IMG/VR virus record: IMGVR_UViG_3300046559_001074
Location: 1-21,000 of that record
DNA length: 21,000 nt
Strand: one strand, 5' to 3'
Source of the DNA: a virus
A program made the position numbers and the translations under genes. Every line of letters begins with the position of its first letter. The stretch's first letter is position 1. Shown here one piece after another: positions 7,587 through 13,647 of the stretch. The notes below the pieces were generated by a model, which did not search any database, had not been told where the DNA came from, and saw only the letters and a program-made list of their open reading frames with translations.

Positions 7587-7618
7587 ATGTACGTTATACT
7601 CTTGGTACTTGCGAGGCT

Positions 7619-8134
7619 CTACTTCGGCTCCGGTTCCGGCGTTGGCTCGGGCTCGGGCTTCGGCGGCACGCCGGGCGTCGCCTCGATCCAGCCGATGCCG
7701 GGAACCCATACAACGATTGGCGGCAAGCCTTCCGTATCAGGTAACGTATTATCTACGTGGTCTCCCCCGGCCGGGGGCCTCGGAAAATAGATCGGGCCGC
7801 CACCAGGATGCGGCACGCCGCCCGGTCGCCCATAACCCGGATCAACTGGAGGACGCTGGCCCCAGCCAGGATCTACGGGACTCCATCCTGGACGGCCATA
7901 CCCAGGATCCGTCGGGCCGCCGGGATAGACTGGGCCGCCGCTGGGATGGCCCCCGCCATAGATCGGGCCGGTGCTGATATGCGGGCCGCCGGGTCTGCCA
8001 TAGCCCGGATCTACGGGGCTCCAGCCAGGGCGGCCATAGCCGGGGTCGACCGGCCCGCCGCCGCCGGGCATGGGCCCGCCGCCGATCTGGACATTCTGCT
8101 CGTAGATTTCGCCGACGATAACGACTTTGGTCAT
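7619..8134 (-). CDS. Gly/Pro-rich tandem-repeat protein, unknown function
   Basis: 171 aa, starting MTKVVIVGEIYEQNVQIGGG, then a region to about residue 110 with four exact DPGYGRPG units and one degenerate copy (DPGWGQRP), spaced by Pro/Gly/Ser linkers. It ends with DNTLPDTEGLPPIVVWVPGIGWIEA and a (Pro-Glu/Thr)n tail. AAGGAG lies 9 nt before the ATG. Phage genomes often carry a low-complexity protein of this kind ending in a DNTLP-like segment, but no role is known to me. It is the first gene of the minus-strand late block and is divergent from dpdA, with a 36-bp dyad in the shared upstream region. Confidence 0.75.
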   Translation of the reverse strand: MTKVVIVGEIYEQNVQIGGGPMPGGGGPVDPGYGRPGWSPVDPGYGRPGGPHISTGPIYGGGHPSGGPVYPGGPTDPGYGRPGWSPVDPGWGQRPPVDPGYGRPGGVPHPGGGPIYFPRPPAGGDHVDNTLPDTEGLPPIVVWVPGIGWIEATPGVPPKPEPEPTPEPEPK

Positions 8135-8164
8135 GGGGCGCGGCTCCTTGCGGCAAAGGCCTTC

Positions 8165-8200
8165 CTGAACTTTTGTTCCATGTCATGTACAAATGTTCAG
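8165..8200 (+). promoter_or_regulatory. 36-bp dyad (site 1) in the divergent dpdA upstream region
   Basis: CTGAACTTTTGT (8165-8176) and ACAAATGTTCAG (8189-8200) are inverted with 11 of 12 positions matching, separated by a 12-nt spacer that itself contains CATG-T-CATG. A second copy with the same arms but a different spacer lies at 12233-12268 in the opposite orientation. It sits 31 nt upstream of the Gly/Pro-repeat gene start and 83 nt upstream of dpdA, where an operator controlling both directions would be expected. A recombination site is another possibility. Confidence 0.7.
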
Positions 8201-8282
8201 AGCTTCTCGTTTAGCGCCAACTTGCCATGTTAGCAAGATTGTCTCAGAAACTATTCCGCATGTCCCACGACGCCGTCTTCTG

Positions 8283-9020
8283 ATGATTTTTTATATCGGC
8301 CTGCACAAGCCCTGGCATGGCGGCGTGGTCGAGCGCGCCTTCATGAGCATCAACGTGCTTCGGCGGCGGCGGAAGCCGGTGTCGTGTCCGATTATCGTCG
8401 ACAGCGGGGCATTCACGGAGCTGGCCCAATACGGCCGCTATCGCCATTCGCCGGCGGCTTATGCCGCCGATCTGCGCCGTCTTGCTTCCGTGGCGTCGAT
8501 ACAGGCGGCGGTCGCCCAGGATTACATGTGCGAGCCGTTCATGCTGGCCAAGACCGGCTTGACCATCGCCGATCATCAGCGGCTGACCATTGAGCGTTAT
8601 GACGCGCTTTTTGCCGAAGATCTGCCCTTCCCTATCCTACCCGTCTTGCAGGGGTACGATCCGGCCGATTACGTGCGGCACCTTGAGGCCTATGGCGACC
8701 GTCTGAAACCGGGCCAGTGGGTGGGGGTCGGCTCGGTGTGCAAGCGCAACGGGCGTCCTGCCCAGATCCTCGCGGTGCTGGAGGCGATCGTCCGTCAGCG
8801 TCCCGATCTTCGCCTGCATGGGTTTGGGGTCAAGAAGACCTCGCTCGAGCATCCGGGGGTGCGGGCGCTTCTTCACTCAGCCGATTCGATGGCGTGGTCC
8901 TACGCGGCTCGCCGCGAAGGCAGAAACCCTAACGCGGCTTCCGAGGCCCTGGCCTACAGCGCGGCAATCGCCAACATCCTCGGCACAGGCCGCCAGTTCT
9001 GGCAACCGAGCCTGCTATGA
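8283..9020 (+). CDS. dpdA: DpdA-family 7-deazaguanine DNA transglycosylase
   Basis: 245 aa from the ATG at 8283. The frame is open to an ATG at 8193, but that lies in the dyad and family members begin close to MIFYIGLHKP. DpdA enzymes are relatives of tRNA-guanine transglycosylase that exchange guanine in DNA for a 7-deazaguanine such as preQ0. Visible family segments are DSGAF (40-44), AQDYMCEP (78-85), LPVLQGYDPADYV (119-131), VGVGSVCKRNG (147-157), HGFGVKKTSL (179-188) and a HSADSMAWSY segment with Asp201. These resemble the phage-type DpdA best. The stop overlaps the terL start as ATGA. No clear Shine-Dalgarno sequence precedes 8283. No folE, queC, queD or queE genes are in the window. 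Confidence 0.85.
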   Translation: MIFYIGLHKPWHGGVVERAFMSINVLRRRRKPVSCPIIVDSGAFTELAQYGRYRHSPAAYAADLRRLASVASIQAAVAQDYMCEPFMLAKTGLTIADHQRLTIERYDALFAEDLPFPILPVLQGYDPADYVRHLEAYGDRLKPGQWVGVGSVCKRNGRPAQILAVLEAIVRQRPDLRLHGFGVKKTSLEHPGVRALLHSADSMAWSYAARREGRNPNAASEALAYSAAIANILGTGRQFWQPSLL

Positions 9021-10336
9021 CCGACGCTGCCGCAGCCGAAGGCCCCGACCGGGCGACCCTCATCCCTTATCTGCCCCGGAAGCATTTCCGGGCGCTGCAT
9101 GCCTCCGAGAAGCGGTGGATGTTCGTGTGCGCTCATCGCAGAGCCGGGAAAACTGTTGCTTTGGCCAATCATCTGATCCGGGCGGCCTCGCAGAATGGCC
9201 GCAAGTGGCCGCCGCCGCGGTACGCCTATGTCGGGCCAAGTTTCGATCAGGCGAAGGATTTGGTTTGGTCCTACCTCAAGCAGTACACCGAGAACGTCTC
9301 CGGCACCCGCTACCTCGAGGGGGAACTGGCCTGTCTTCTGCCCAACGGGGCGATTATCAAGCTCTATGGCGGGGCGGCGGCCTACGAGCGCATGCGAGGC
9401 ATGTATTTCGACGGCATCGTGCTCGACGAATATCCGCTACTGAACCCCGCCGTGTTTGGAACGGTGGTGCGGCCCTGTCTCGCCGACTATCACGGCTTTG
9501 CCCTGGTGTCGGGGACCTCGAACGGCGACGATCATTTCAACCATTTGCGGCTCAGGACCGAGAGCGATCCCCGCTGGGACCAGTTCATCATCCCCTTATC
9601 CTCGACTGGGGAAGAGGCTTTGAGCAAAGAAGAGGCGATCGAGCTCGCCCAGGACATGACGCCGGAGGAGTACTCCCGGGAACTCGAATGTTCGTTCGAC
9701 GCGCCGGTCGAGGGGGCCTATTACGCCGAGGCTCTTAACAAGCTCGCTGCCCAGGGCCGGATCTGCGCGGTCCCCCCTGACCTTTCTCAGCCCGTCATCA
9801 CCGCCTGGGACTTAGGGATTCACGATTATTGCTGCATCTGGTTCTATCAGATTGCCGGGCGAGAGATTCATTTCATCGACTACATCCAGGACAATGGGAA
9901 GGGGTTGGACCACTACGCCCGCGAGCTGAGGAACCGGGCGCACAAGGGCGGCTATCTCTATAAAGCGCATTGCCTGCCCCACGACGTCGAGGCGCGGGAG
10001 ATCTCGACTGGGCAATCTCGACGAGCCTTTCTTGAGAACGAGCTTGACGAGCCGGTGATCACTGCGCCGTTCTCGAACCCCGAGGACGGGATCGCCGCAG
10101 CCAGGAACCTGATGGGGCTCTCGTACTTCGATCAGGTGAAGTGCCGACAGGGGTTACAGATGCTGCGCGGCTACCATAAGTCGAAGATGGGCAAGCCGGT
10201 GCATGGGCCCGGTCCTCACTCCCATGGCGCGGATGCGTTTCGATGCTTCGCCTGCGCCTTCCACCTGGTGGGGGGCCTAAGGGCCCGCACCCTCGGGCAG
10301 GGGCCGCTGAGAAGGCGGATCAGGGGACTGGTTTAG
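9017..10336 (+). CDS. terL: Terminase large subunit (ATPase and nuclease)
   Basis: 439 aa. The ATPase half has Walker A AHRRAGKT at 39-46, Walker B IVLDEYP at 134-140 with the catalytic acid in DE, and a coupling motif SGTSNG at 165-170. The RNase H-like nuclease half has AWDLGIHD (Asp265, Asp270), LPHDVEAREIS (Asp323) and HGADAFRC (Asp406). All expected acidic residues are present, so it should be active. It pumps phage DNA through the portal and cuts the concatemer. Its start overlaps the dpdA stop by 4 nt, tying the modification enzyme to packaging in translation. Its 3' end overlaps the convergent HTH gene by 17 nt. A small subunit is not directly upstream; candidates lie at 10668-11102 and 14899-15180. 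Confidence 0.95.
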   Translation: MTDAAAAEGPDRATLIPYLPRKHFRALHASEKRWMFVCAHRRAGKTVALANHLIRAASQNGRKWPPPRYAYVGPSFDQAKDLVWSYLKQYTENVSGTRYLEGELACLLPNGAIIKLYGGAAAYERMRGMYFDGIVLDEYPLLNPAVFGTVVRPCLADYHGFALVSGTSNGDDHFNHLRLRTESDPRWDQFIIPLSSTGEEALSKEEAIELAQDMTPEEYSRELECSFDAPVEGAYYAEALNKLAAQGRICAVPPDLSQPVITAWDLGIHDYCCIWFYQIAGREIHFIDYIQDNGKGLDHYARELRNRAHKGGYLYKAHCLPHDVEAREISTGQSRRAFLENELDEPVITAPFSNPEDGIAAARNLMGLSYFDQVKCRQGLQMLRGYHKSKMGKPVHGPGPHSHGADAFRCFACAFHLVGGLRARTLGQGPLRRRIRGLV

Positions 10337-10658
10337 AGCGGCTCTCCAGCTCCATCGCCAGCCACCCGAGATCCATCCACAATCTCTCGGCGACTGCCGT
10401 GAAGGCGGCCGACGCCTTGAGCCGCTCGATCTCGGCGTTCCTTTGCCTGAGTTCGGCATGCATGCGCCCGAGCTCCAGGGCCTCGACATGGCGACGGACT
10501 AAGAGGCAAACGCGCGTCGGTGAGAGGTCGAATTTCTCGGCCAGCGCCTTCCTGGTTATCTTGCCGCCGACCTCATCGTGAAAGGCCAGCATTGCCTCTT
10601 CGCGCAGCCGCTCCTGGTCCCAGTGCTCGCGCCATCCCTCCTCGCCCAAAAGAATCAC
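10320..10658 (-). CDS. Small helix-turn-helix protein, convergent with terL
   Basis: 112 aa from a GTG start, with GAGG 7 nt before it. Residues about 35-58 (ITRKALAEKFDLSPTRVCLLVRRH) look like a helix-turn-helix, followed by a charged helix likely to be coiled coil (ALELGRMHAELRQRNAEIERL). The final 17 nt overlap the end of terL on the other strand. It is the last gene of a minus-strand operon and starts 9 nt after the terminase-like gene. It could be a DNA-recognition partner in packaging or a regulator; the sequence does not decide. Confidence 0.7.
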   Translation of the reverse strand: MILLGEEGWREHWDQERLREEAMLAFHDEVGGKITRKALAEKFDLSPTRVCLLVRRHVEALELGRMHAELRQRNAEIERLKASAAFTAVAERLWMDLGWLAMELESRSKPVP

Positions 10659-10667
10659 GTCGGGGCC

Positions 10668-11102
10668 TCAACCGGCTTCCGGCCCATCCCCAGGGACCTC
10701 CAGCTCCTCCCGCGGCTCGAGCCACCGTAGTGTGATCGTCCTCGCGCCCCCCTTGTCCTTCAACTCCAAGGTCGCCGATCCGCTCGCCTCATGACCGAAG
10801 CCACGCCTTCTTGCCGCCCCGGTGCGCAGGAACTCCTTGGCCGCATAGAAGCGGTTCTGGAAACTCATCTCGTCCCGCAGACCTTCGAACAAGACCCCGA
10901 CCGCCTCGTCCACCGCCCCCTCGAACACCTCGTCGATCGCCCCGCACAATCGCTCGCTCTTCGCCACGAACTTCCTAAGCCTCGAGGACTTCACCCCAAG
11001 CTTCTTCGCCACCCTGCCCACATTGCCGTCATGCTCGGCCAGCAGTTCCTCGATCCGATCCTCGTCAAGAGGGGCTTCGAATAGGATGACCTCAGCCGTC
11101 AT
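10668..11102 (-). CDS. Small-terminase-like HTH protein (copy 1)
   Basis: 144 aa. Residues about 14-45 (RIEELLAEHDGNVGRVAKKL then GVKSSRLRKFV) form a helix-turn-helix of the type in which a short helix, a Gly/Asn turn and an AAKxLGV recognition region occur. A helical middle follows (DEVFEGAVDEAVGVLFEGLR) and then a SFQNRFYAAKEFLRTGAARRRGFG segment that resembles small terminase subunits. The C-terminus is acidic with a beta-like segment (ARTITLRWLEP). Its position next to terL, though on the other strand, supports a role in recognising phage DNA for packaging. The 93-aa protein at 14899-15180 shares the same layout. The assignment rests on pattern, not on a search. Confidence 0.6.
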   Translation of the reverse strand: MTAEVILFEAPLDEDRIEELLAEHDGNVGRVAKKLGVKSSRLRKFVAKSERLCGAIDEVFEGAVDEAVGVLFEGLRDEMSFQNRFYAAKEFLRTGAARRRGFGHEASGSATLELKDKGGARTITLRWLEPREELEVPGDGPEAG

Positions 11103-11117
11103 TTCCGCTATGCTCGC

Positions 11118-11537
11118 CTAAGCGGGGGCCGAGCCGGCCAGCTCGCGCGCCGGGCTTCCTTCGTCGGTTCCCCCGGCCGCCCCCGCAGCCCCAACACCTG
11201 CCTCCAACGCTCCACGCATCACCCGATCCAAAATCGCCATGCTCAACTGCCCAACTCCCCCAGCCAGCGCATACTGAGCAAAATCCTCCGAAACCCACCC
11301 CGTCCGCACAACCCCGTCATCCCCAACAACAATAACCCCTAACCCCGTCACTCCCCCACCAGAAACCTCCTCCCGAACCTGCTTAAGCAAATTCTCCAAC
11401 CCCACACGATGCTCAGGTATCCGAAATCGTAGCGGCCCAGCCTCAAGCCCCCCAACCTTCTCCTCCAACCGCTTCAACCGCTCGTCAAAAGTCCCCTGCG
11501 CACGCCGAGCCCAGTCGCGAAACTCACTCTCCTGCAT
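11118..11537 (-). CDS. Unknown protein with N-terminal coiled coil
   Basis: 139 aa from the ATG at 11537, which overlaps the previous stop as TGATG and has AAGGGG 8 nt upstream; an earlier in-frame start at 11570 lies inside the neighbour and is less likely. The N-terminus is charged helix (MQESEFRDWARRAQGTFDER, then LKRLEEKVGGLEA). The middle has LLKQVREEV and a small beta-like part (GLGVIVVGDDGVVRTGWV), followed by an Ala/Gly-rich C-terminus. Its DNA is unusually poor in G on the plus strand. I do not recognise a family. It lies between two DNA-binding-type genes of the same operon. Confidence 0.6.
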   Translation of the reverse strand: MQESEFRDWARRAQGTFDERLKRLEEKVGGLEAGPLRFRIPEHRVGLENLLKQVREEVSGGGVTGLGVIVVGDDGVVRTGWVSEDFAQYALAGGVGQLSMAILDRVMRGALEAGVGAAGAAGGTDEGSPARELAGSAPA

Positions 11538-11878
11538 CAAACCAACCCCTTCGCCTTCCGACGCTCCCACGTCTTCCTGCTAACCCCATCAACATCCCAA
11601 GGACGATCCCCAGCAATCCTCGGCCGACCCCGCCCACGCGGCCCCGCCTTAACCTCAACCTTGCTTACCGCAGCCCGCGCACGCTCCAACCGTACCGCAG
11701 GCGGGGAAGCCGAAGTCTCCTCAACCGTCGCAAACCGCCGAGCCCAATTCGAATCCCCAAGCCCCTGCTGATCCAGAAGCCGACGACCCCGATCAGCCCC
11801 GTGCCCCTTAAAATTCCCAATAACCATGTCGCAAATAATCCCCCTAGCGGAGACTTCTTGCGTCATTTTATGCGTCAT
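11537..11878 (-). CDS. Small basic protein with AT-hook-like motif
   Basis: 113 aa from the ATG at 11878, which has a strong GGAGGGG 5 nt before it; an upstream ATG at 11902 would lie outside the transcript predicted from the nearby -10 element. The N-terminal part contains ARGIICDMVIGNFKGHGADRG. The C-terminal part carries GPRGRGRPRIAGD, like an AT-hook minor-groove binder, then a PWDVDGVSRKTWERRKAKG tail that resembles helix-turn-helix regions of small phage and integron proteins. DNA binding is therefore likely, but its target is unknown. It is the first gene of the 11878-to-10320 minus-strand operon. Confidence 0.65.
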   Translation of the reverse strand: MTHKMTQEVSARGIICDMVIGNFKGHGADRGRRLLDQQGLGDSNWARRFATVEETSASPPAVRLERARAAVSKVEVKAGPRGRGRPRIAGDRPWDVDGVSRKTWERRKAKGLV

Positions 11879-11899
11879 TCGAGCCCCTCCAGCAAGCCT

Positions 11900-11935
11900 C
11901 ATATGTATTATACGCTGGCTTATGTGAATTATGGG
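11900..11935 (-). promoter_or_regulatory. Candidate promoter for the 11878-10320 operon
   Basis: A perfect TATAAT on the minus strand occupies 11907-11912, about 20-30 nt before the Shine-Dalgarno sequence and ATG at 11878. No good -35 match is present at the normal distance (CCCATA at 17 nt), so an activator or a phage-specific factor may be needed. The expected start of transcription near 11900 excludes the ATG at 11902. Confidence 0.5.
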
Positions 11936-12224
11936 AGGGGGTTAAGAGCGGGATGGGGCCCCCGGCGCTGGTTCCGGTCGAGGCCGGGGGGGTGGGGGGC
12001 CAAAACGCTTCTGGCTAGGGAACGACGGGCGGTCCAGCCGCCCGCCAGGACACACACGCTATCCACATGCAGGGCGACTGGACGCAGTCAGCATCAACGA
12101 TATCAACGACTTAGCGCACGATACACTGTGATGTTCAATCACGAGCAGTGCTCTAGAGTAGCCATTGGCCAGCCTCGGCGCGAGGTTTAAATGGGCCCGG
12201 AATGTTTGGGGCGAGGGCCGTTTT

Positions 12225-12264
12225 GAGACGTCCTGCACATTTGTGAGACGGGCTGCACAAAAGT
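12225..12264. repeat. Two adjacent 20-bp direct repeats
   Basis: GAGACG-n2-CTGCACA occurs at 12225-12239 and again at 12245-12259, a period of exactly 20 bp, about two turns of the helix. The repeats overlap the 36-bp dyad. Two head-to-tail protein sites on one face of the helix are a reasonable reading. Confidence 0.65.
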
Positions 12265-12268
12265 TCAG
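12233..12268 (-). promoter_or_regulatory. 36-bp dyad (site 2), copy of the site near dpdA
   Basis: On the minus strand it reads CTGAACTTTTGT, a 12-nt spacer (GCAGCCCGTCTC), then ACAAATGTGCAG. The left arm is identical to that of the site at 8165-8200, the right arm differs at one position, and the spacer is unrelated. Conservation of arms but not spacer points to a protein-binding site rather than a copied block of DNA. It lies just downstream of the gene ending at 12287 and 355 bp before the operon starting at 11878. Confidence 0.7.
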
Positions 12269-12286
12269 GCGGGATTAATATGGCCC

Positions 12287-12520
12287 TTATGGAGCAATGA
12301 AGTCTGAGCGGGCAGGAGAGCAGTTTACTTGGCGCTCGGCGTGAAGGCTCTGGTTTTCGAGCATGAGGGCATCGCCGGCTTCGCGCCAATAATCGAGGGC
12401 GAAAGAGAGGCGGCGAACTTCGTCCTCTAGCTCGAGTTCGCGGGCGCTTTTAGTCGGTGGAGCTGGCTTCGCCCTCAGTGGGAACAGGACCAGGCTCAGG
12501 ACTAGGCTTGTCAGGCTCAT
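12287..12520 (-). CDS. Small membrane-anchored coiled-coil protein overlapping its neighbour out of frame
   Basis: 77 aa from the ATG at 12520, with AAGGGAG 7 nt before it. It starts with a hydrophobic segment (MSLTSLVLSLVLFPL), then a Pro-rich link, then a charged helical part with heptad character (ELELEDEVRRLSFALDYWRE and ALMLENQSLHAER). Its first 71 nt are shared, in another frame, with the last 71 nt of the 93-aa gene. The layout of a short N-terminal anchor plus coiled coil is like an inner-membrane spanin or another membrane-tethered phage protein, but it is far from the lysis genes, so function is open. Confidence 0.55.
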   Translation of the reverse strand: MSLTSLVLSLVLFPLRAKPAPPTKSARELELEDEVRRLSFALDYWREAGDALMLENQSLHAERQVNCSPARSDFIAP

Positions 12521-12731
12521 GAGCGGCTCCCTTGGGCTCTTGGGATGCGGTGATGGACTTCGTGGCCTCCGTGAGGGCGGACGCGGCTGTGCGCCAGCGC
12601 TGGCCTTCCTCGGACGATGCGGCGCCGGCAGCCTTGCGCTGGCATACGCGCTTGAGAGACTCGAGCAGCGCCTCGGGCTCGTTGAGATCAATGAGGAGGC
12701 GGGTATGTTCCTGCAATTCATCCATCCGCAT
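12450..12731 (-). CDS. Unknown small acidic helical protein
   Basis: 93 aa from the ATG at 12731 (or 91 aa from the ATG at 12725). It starts MRMDELQEHTRLLIDLNEPE and is helical to about residue 62 (ALLESLKRVCQRKA, RWRTAASALTEATKSI). The last 30 residues are Pro/Glu-rich and disordered, and this tail is the part that overlaps the next gene in another frame. No family recognised. It is the first gene of a short minus-strand pair and is divergent from the plus-strand accessory genes. Confidence 0.6.
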   Translation of the reverse strand: MRMDELQEHTRLLIDLNEPEALLESLKRVCQRKAAGAASSEEGQRWRTAASALTEATKSITASQEPKGAAHEPDKPSPEPGPVPTEGEASSTD

Positions 12732-12792
12732 AGCCTAACACATTGATATCGCTAAGACCACAAAAATAATTGCCCAATCGATACGATTTCGC

Positions 12793-12821
12793 TTGACGCC
12801 ATGGCTTGATGGCCTTATGTC
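12793..12821 (+). promoter_or_regulatory. Candidate promoter for the 12862 accessory genes
   Basis: TTGACG at 12793-12798 and TATGTC at 12816-12821 are separated by 17 nt, with transcription expected to start near 12828, shortly before the Shine-Dalgarno sequence of the first plus-strand gene. The -35 is a 5/6 match; the -10 is weak. Confidence 0.4.
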
Positions 12822-12861
12822 ATTATGCATGGTGGCGATAGGCCGCTGAGGAGAAATGACA

Positions 12862-13035
12862 ATGGACTCGTCTGACACTTATTGGATCGTACAGGGTTGG
12901 CGCAACCGTGCATGGCAAACCCTATTCGCTCCTTATCTCACAGCAGGCGATGCAGACCGCATGCGCGAAAACCTAAAGAAAACCAATCCTGCCTGCCTCT
13001 ATCGCACAAAACGGATTGTTCCCCGAAAACCCTGA
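12862..13035 (+). CDS. 57-aa Trp-rich protein, unknown function
   Basis: 57 aa from the ATG at 12862, which has TGAGGAG 8 nt upstream; another ATG at 12856 is only 2 nt from that signal and is less likely. The protein contains DTYWIVQGWRNRAWQTLF, a short AGDADRMRENLKK helix, and a basic C-terminal tail (YRTKRIVPRKP). It is the first of the plus-strand accessory genes. No family recognised. Its base composition, with more A+T than the flanking blocks, suggests a recent arrival. Confidence 0.65.
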   Translation: MDSSDTYWIVQGWRNRAWQTLFAPYLTAGDADRMRENLKKTNPACLYRTKRIVPRKP

Positions 13036-13051
13036 ACCCTTGCCTGCTAGC

Positions 13052-13090
13052 GTGGCCTTACGCCACATAACAAAGGAAACCGACGATATG
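13052..13090 (+). promoter_or_regulatory. Hairpin plus conserved translation-start leader (copy 1)
   Basis: A small hairpin GTGGC/GCCAC (13052-13066) is followed 6 nt later by the 18-nt AAGGAAACCGACGATATG (13073-13090), which holds the Shine-Dalgarno sequence and the ATG of the 78-aa gene. The same 18 nt, also after a 5-bp hairpin of different sequence, occurs before the next gene at 13371-13409. Confidence 0.6.
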
Positions 13091-13324
13091 CGATACGCAA
13101 ACTGCTTTGACGCAATCCGCGAAGCCAACTTCCTTGGCTCCTACGGCGTCGCTTGGGAATACGGAACCGATGGCAAACCGGGTGAATGGCTGTTGTACAA
13201 CCCAGTTGATGGTTGCCCTAAGGGCGCACGGCCAGAATTCTTCTGCTTCCATTCAGGCGTGATGCCAATGCCCCTCTCGGAGCCCGCAATCGAAATCATG
13301 ATGGAGCTAAAGGGCATCAAGTAA
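13088..13324 (+). CDS. 78-aa protein, unknown function
   Basis: 78 aa from the ATG at 13088, chosen for the AAGGA signal 10 nt upstream within the repeated leader. It starts MRYANCFDAIREANFLGSYG and contains VAWEYGTDGKPGEWLLYNPV, three cysteines (6, 46 and 56), and an IEIMMELKGIK end. It looks like a small folded cytoplasmic protein. I do not recognise it. It shares its leader with the following secreted-protein gene, so both may be translated at similar levels or be controlled together. Confidence 0.65.
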   Translation: MRYANCFDAIREANFLGSYGVAWEYGTDGKPGEWLLYNPVDGCPKGARPEFFCFHSGVMPMPLSEPAIEIMMELKGIK

Positions 13325-13370
13325 CTGACCGCCAGCTCATGCCCTTGAGCAATCGAATCGAGGGCATTGG

Positions 13371-13409
13371 CGGGCGATACTGCCCGATACCAAGGAAACC
13401 GACGATATG
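13371..13409 (+). promoter_or_regulatory. Hairpin plus conserved translation-start leader (copy 2)
   Basis: Hairpin CGGGC/GCCCG with a 6-nt loop (13371-13386) is followed 5 nt later by the same 18 nt as copy 1 (13392-13409), ending in the ATG of the secreted protein. The hairpin sequences differ between the copies while their place and stem length are kept. Confidence 0.6.
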
Positions 13410-13622
13410 AAAACCCTACTCGCCATGGTTGCAGCGCTTGCCCTTGCCACCCCCGCCCTCGCTTGGGACAACAACGACGAAATCCGCGAGCAAGGCCGCG
13501 AAGCCCAGCAGCAGCTGCAGGACATGGCCAACGCCAATGCCTGGGCAATGCAGCAGCGCCAGCAGGCCCAGCAGGACTGGGCATGGCGGTGCGCGGCTAG
13601 AAACTACCAGAACTGCTACTGA
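13407..13622 (+). CDS. Small secreted Gln-rich protein
   Basis: 71 aa. Residues 1-19 (MKTLLAMVAALALATPALA) are a clear Sec signal peptide with a Lys, a hydrophobic core and an ALA cleavage box. The mature part of about 52 residues is helical and Gln/Ala-rich (REQGREAQQQLQDMANANAW, then MQQRQQAQQDW) and ends with two cysteines (CAARNYQNC) that could form a disulfide in the periplasm. An intrinsic terminator follows directly. A short secreted protein with its own signals in an accessory block is typical of a moron gene, expressed to alter the host envelope or block other phages, but that role is an inference. Confidence 0.75.
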   Translation: MKTLLAMVAALALATPALAWDNNDEIREQGREAQQQLQDMANANAWAMQQRQQAQQDWAWRCAARNYQNCY

Positions 13623-13647
13623 GAAGCGCTGATCCCGTCCCTTATCG

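Larger units (their letters stand above)
11936..12286. other. Long intergenic region with hairpins, direct repeats and dyad site 2
   Basis: This 351-bp stretch has no convincing gene, which is rare in this compact genome. It holds a hairpin with stems CCCCCGGC (11959-11966) and GCCGGGGG (11983-11990), a perfect 7-bp hairpin CGGGCGG/CCGCCCG with a 5-nt loop at 12026-12044, a pair of 20-bp direct repeats at 12225-12264, and the 36-bp dyad at 12233-12268. Neither hairpin has a T-run. A packaging start, a replication start or a regulatory hub are possibilities that the sequence alone cannot separate. Confidence 0.6.

Noticed and set aside
8193-8282. A longer DpdA start at 8193
   Set aside because: That ATG lies in the 36-bp dyad, lacks a Shine-Dalgarno sequence, and adds 30 residues unlike DpdA, whose family begins near MIFYIGLHKP.
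12026-12044. The CGGGCGG/CCGCCCG hairpin as a transcription terminator
   Set aside because: There is no T-run on either strand, so it is recorded only as a hairpin.
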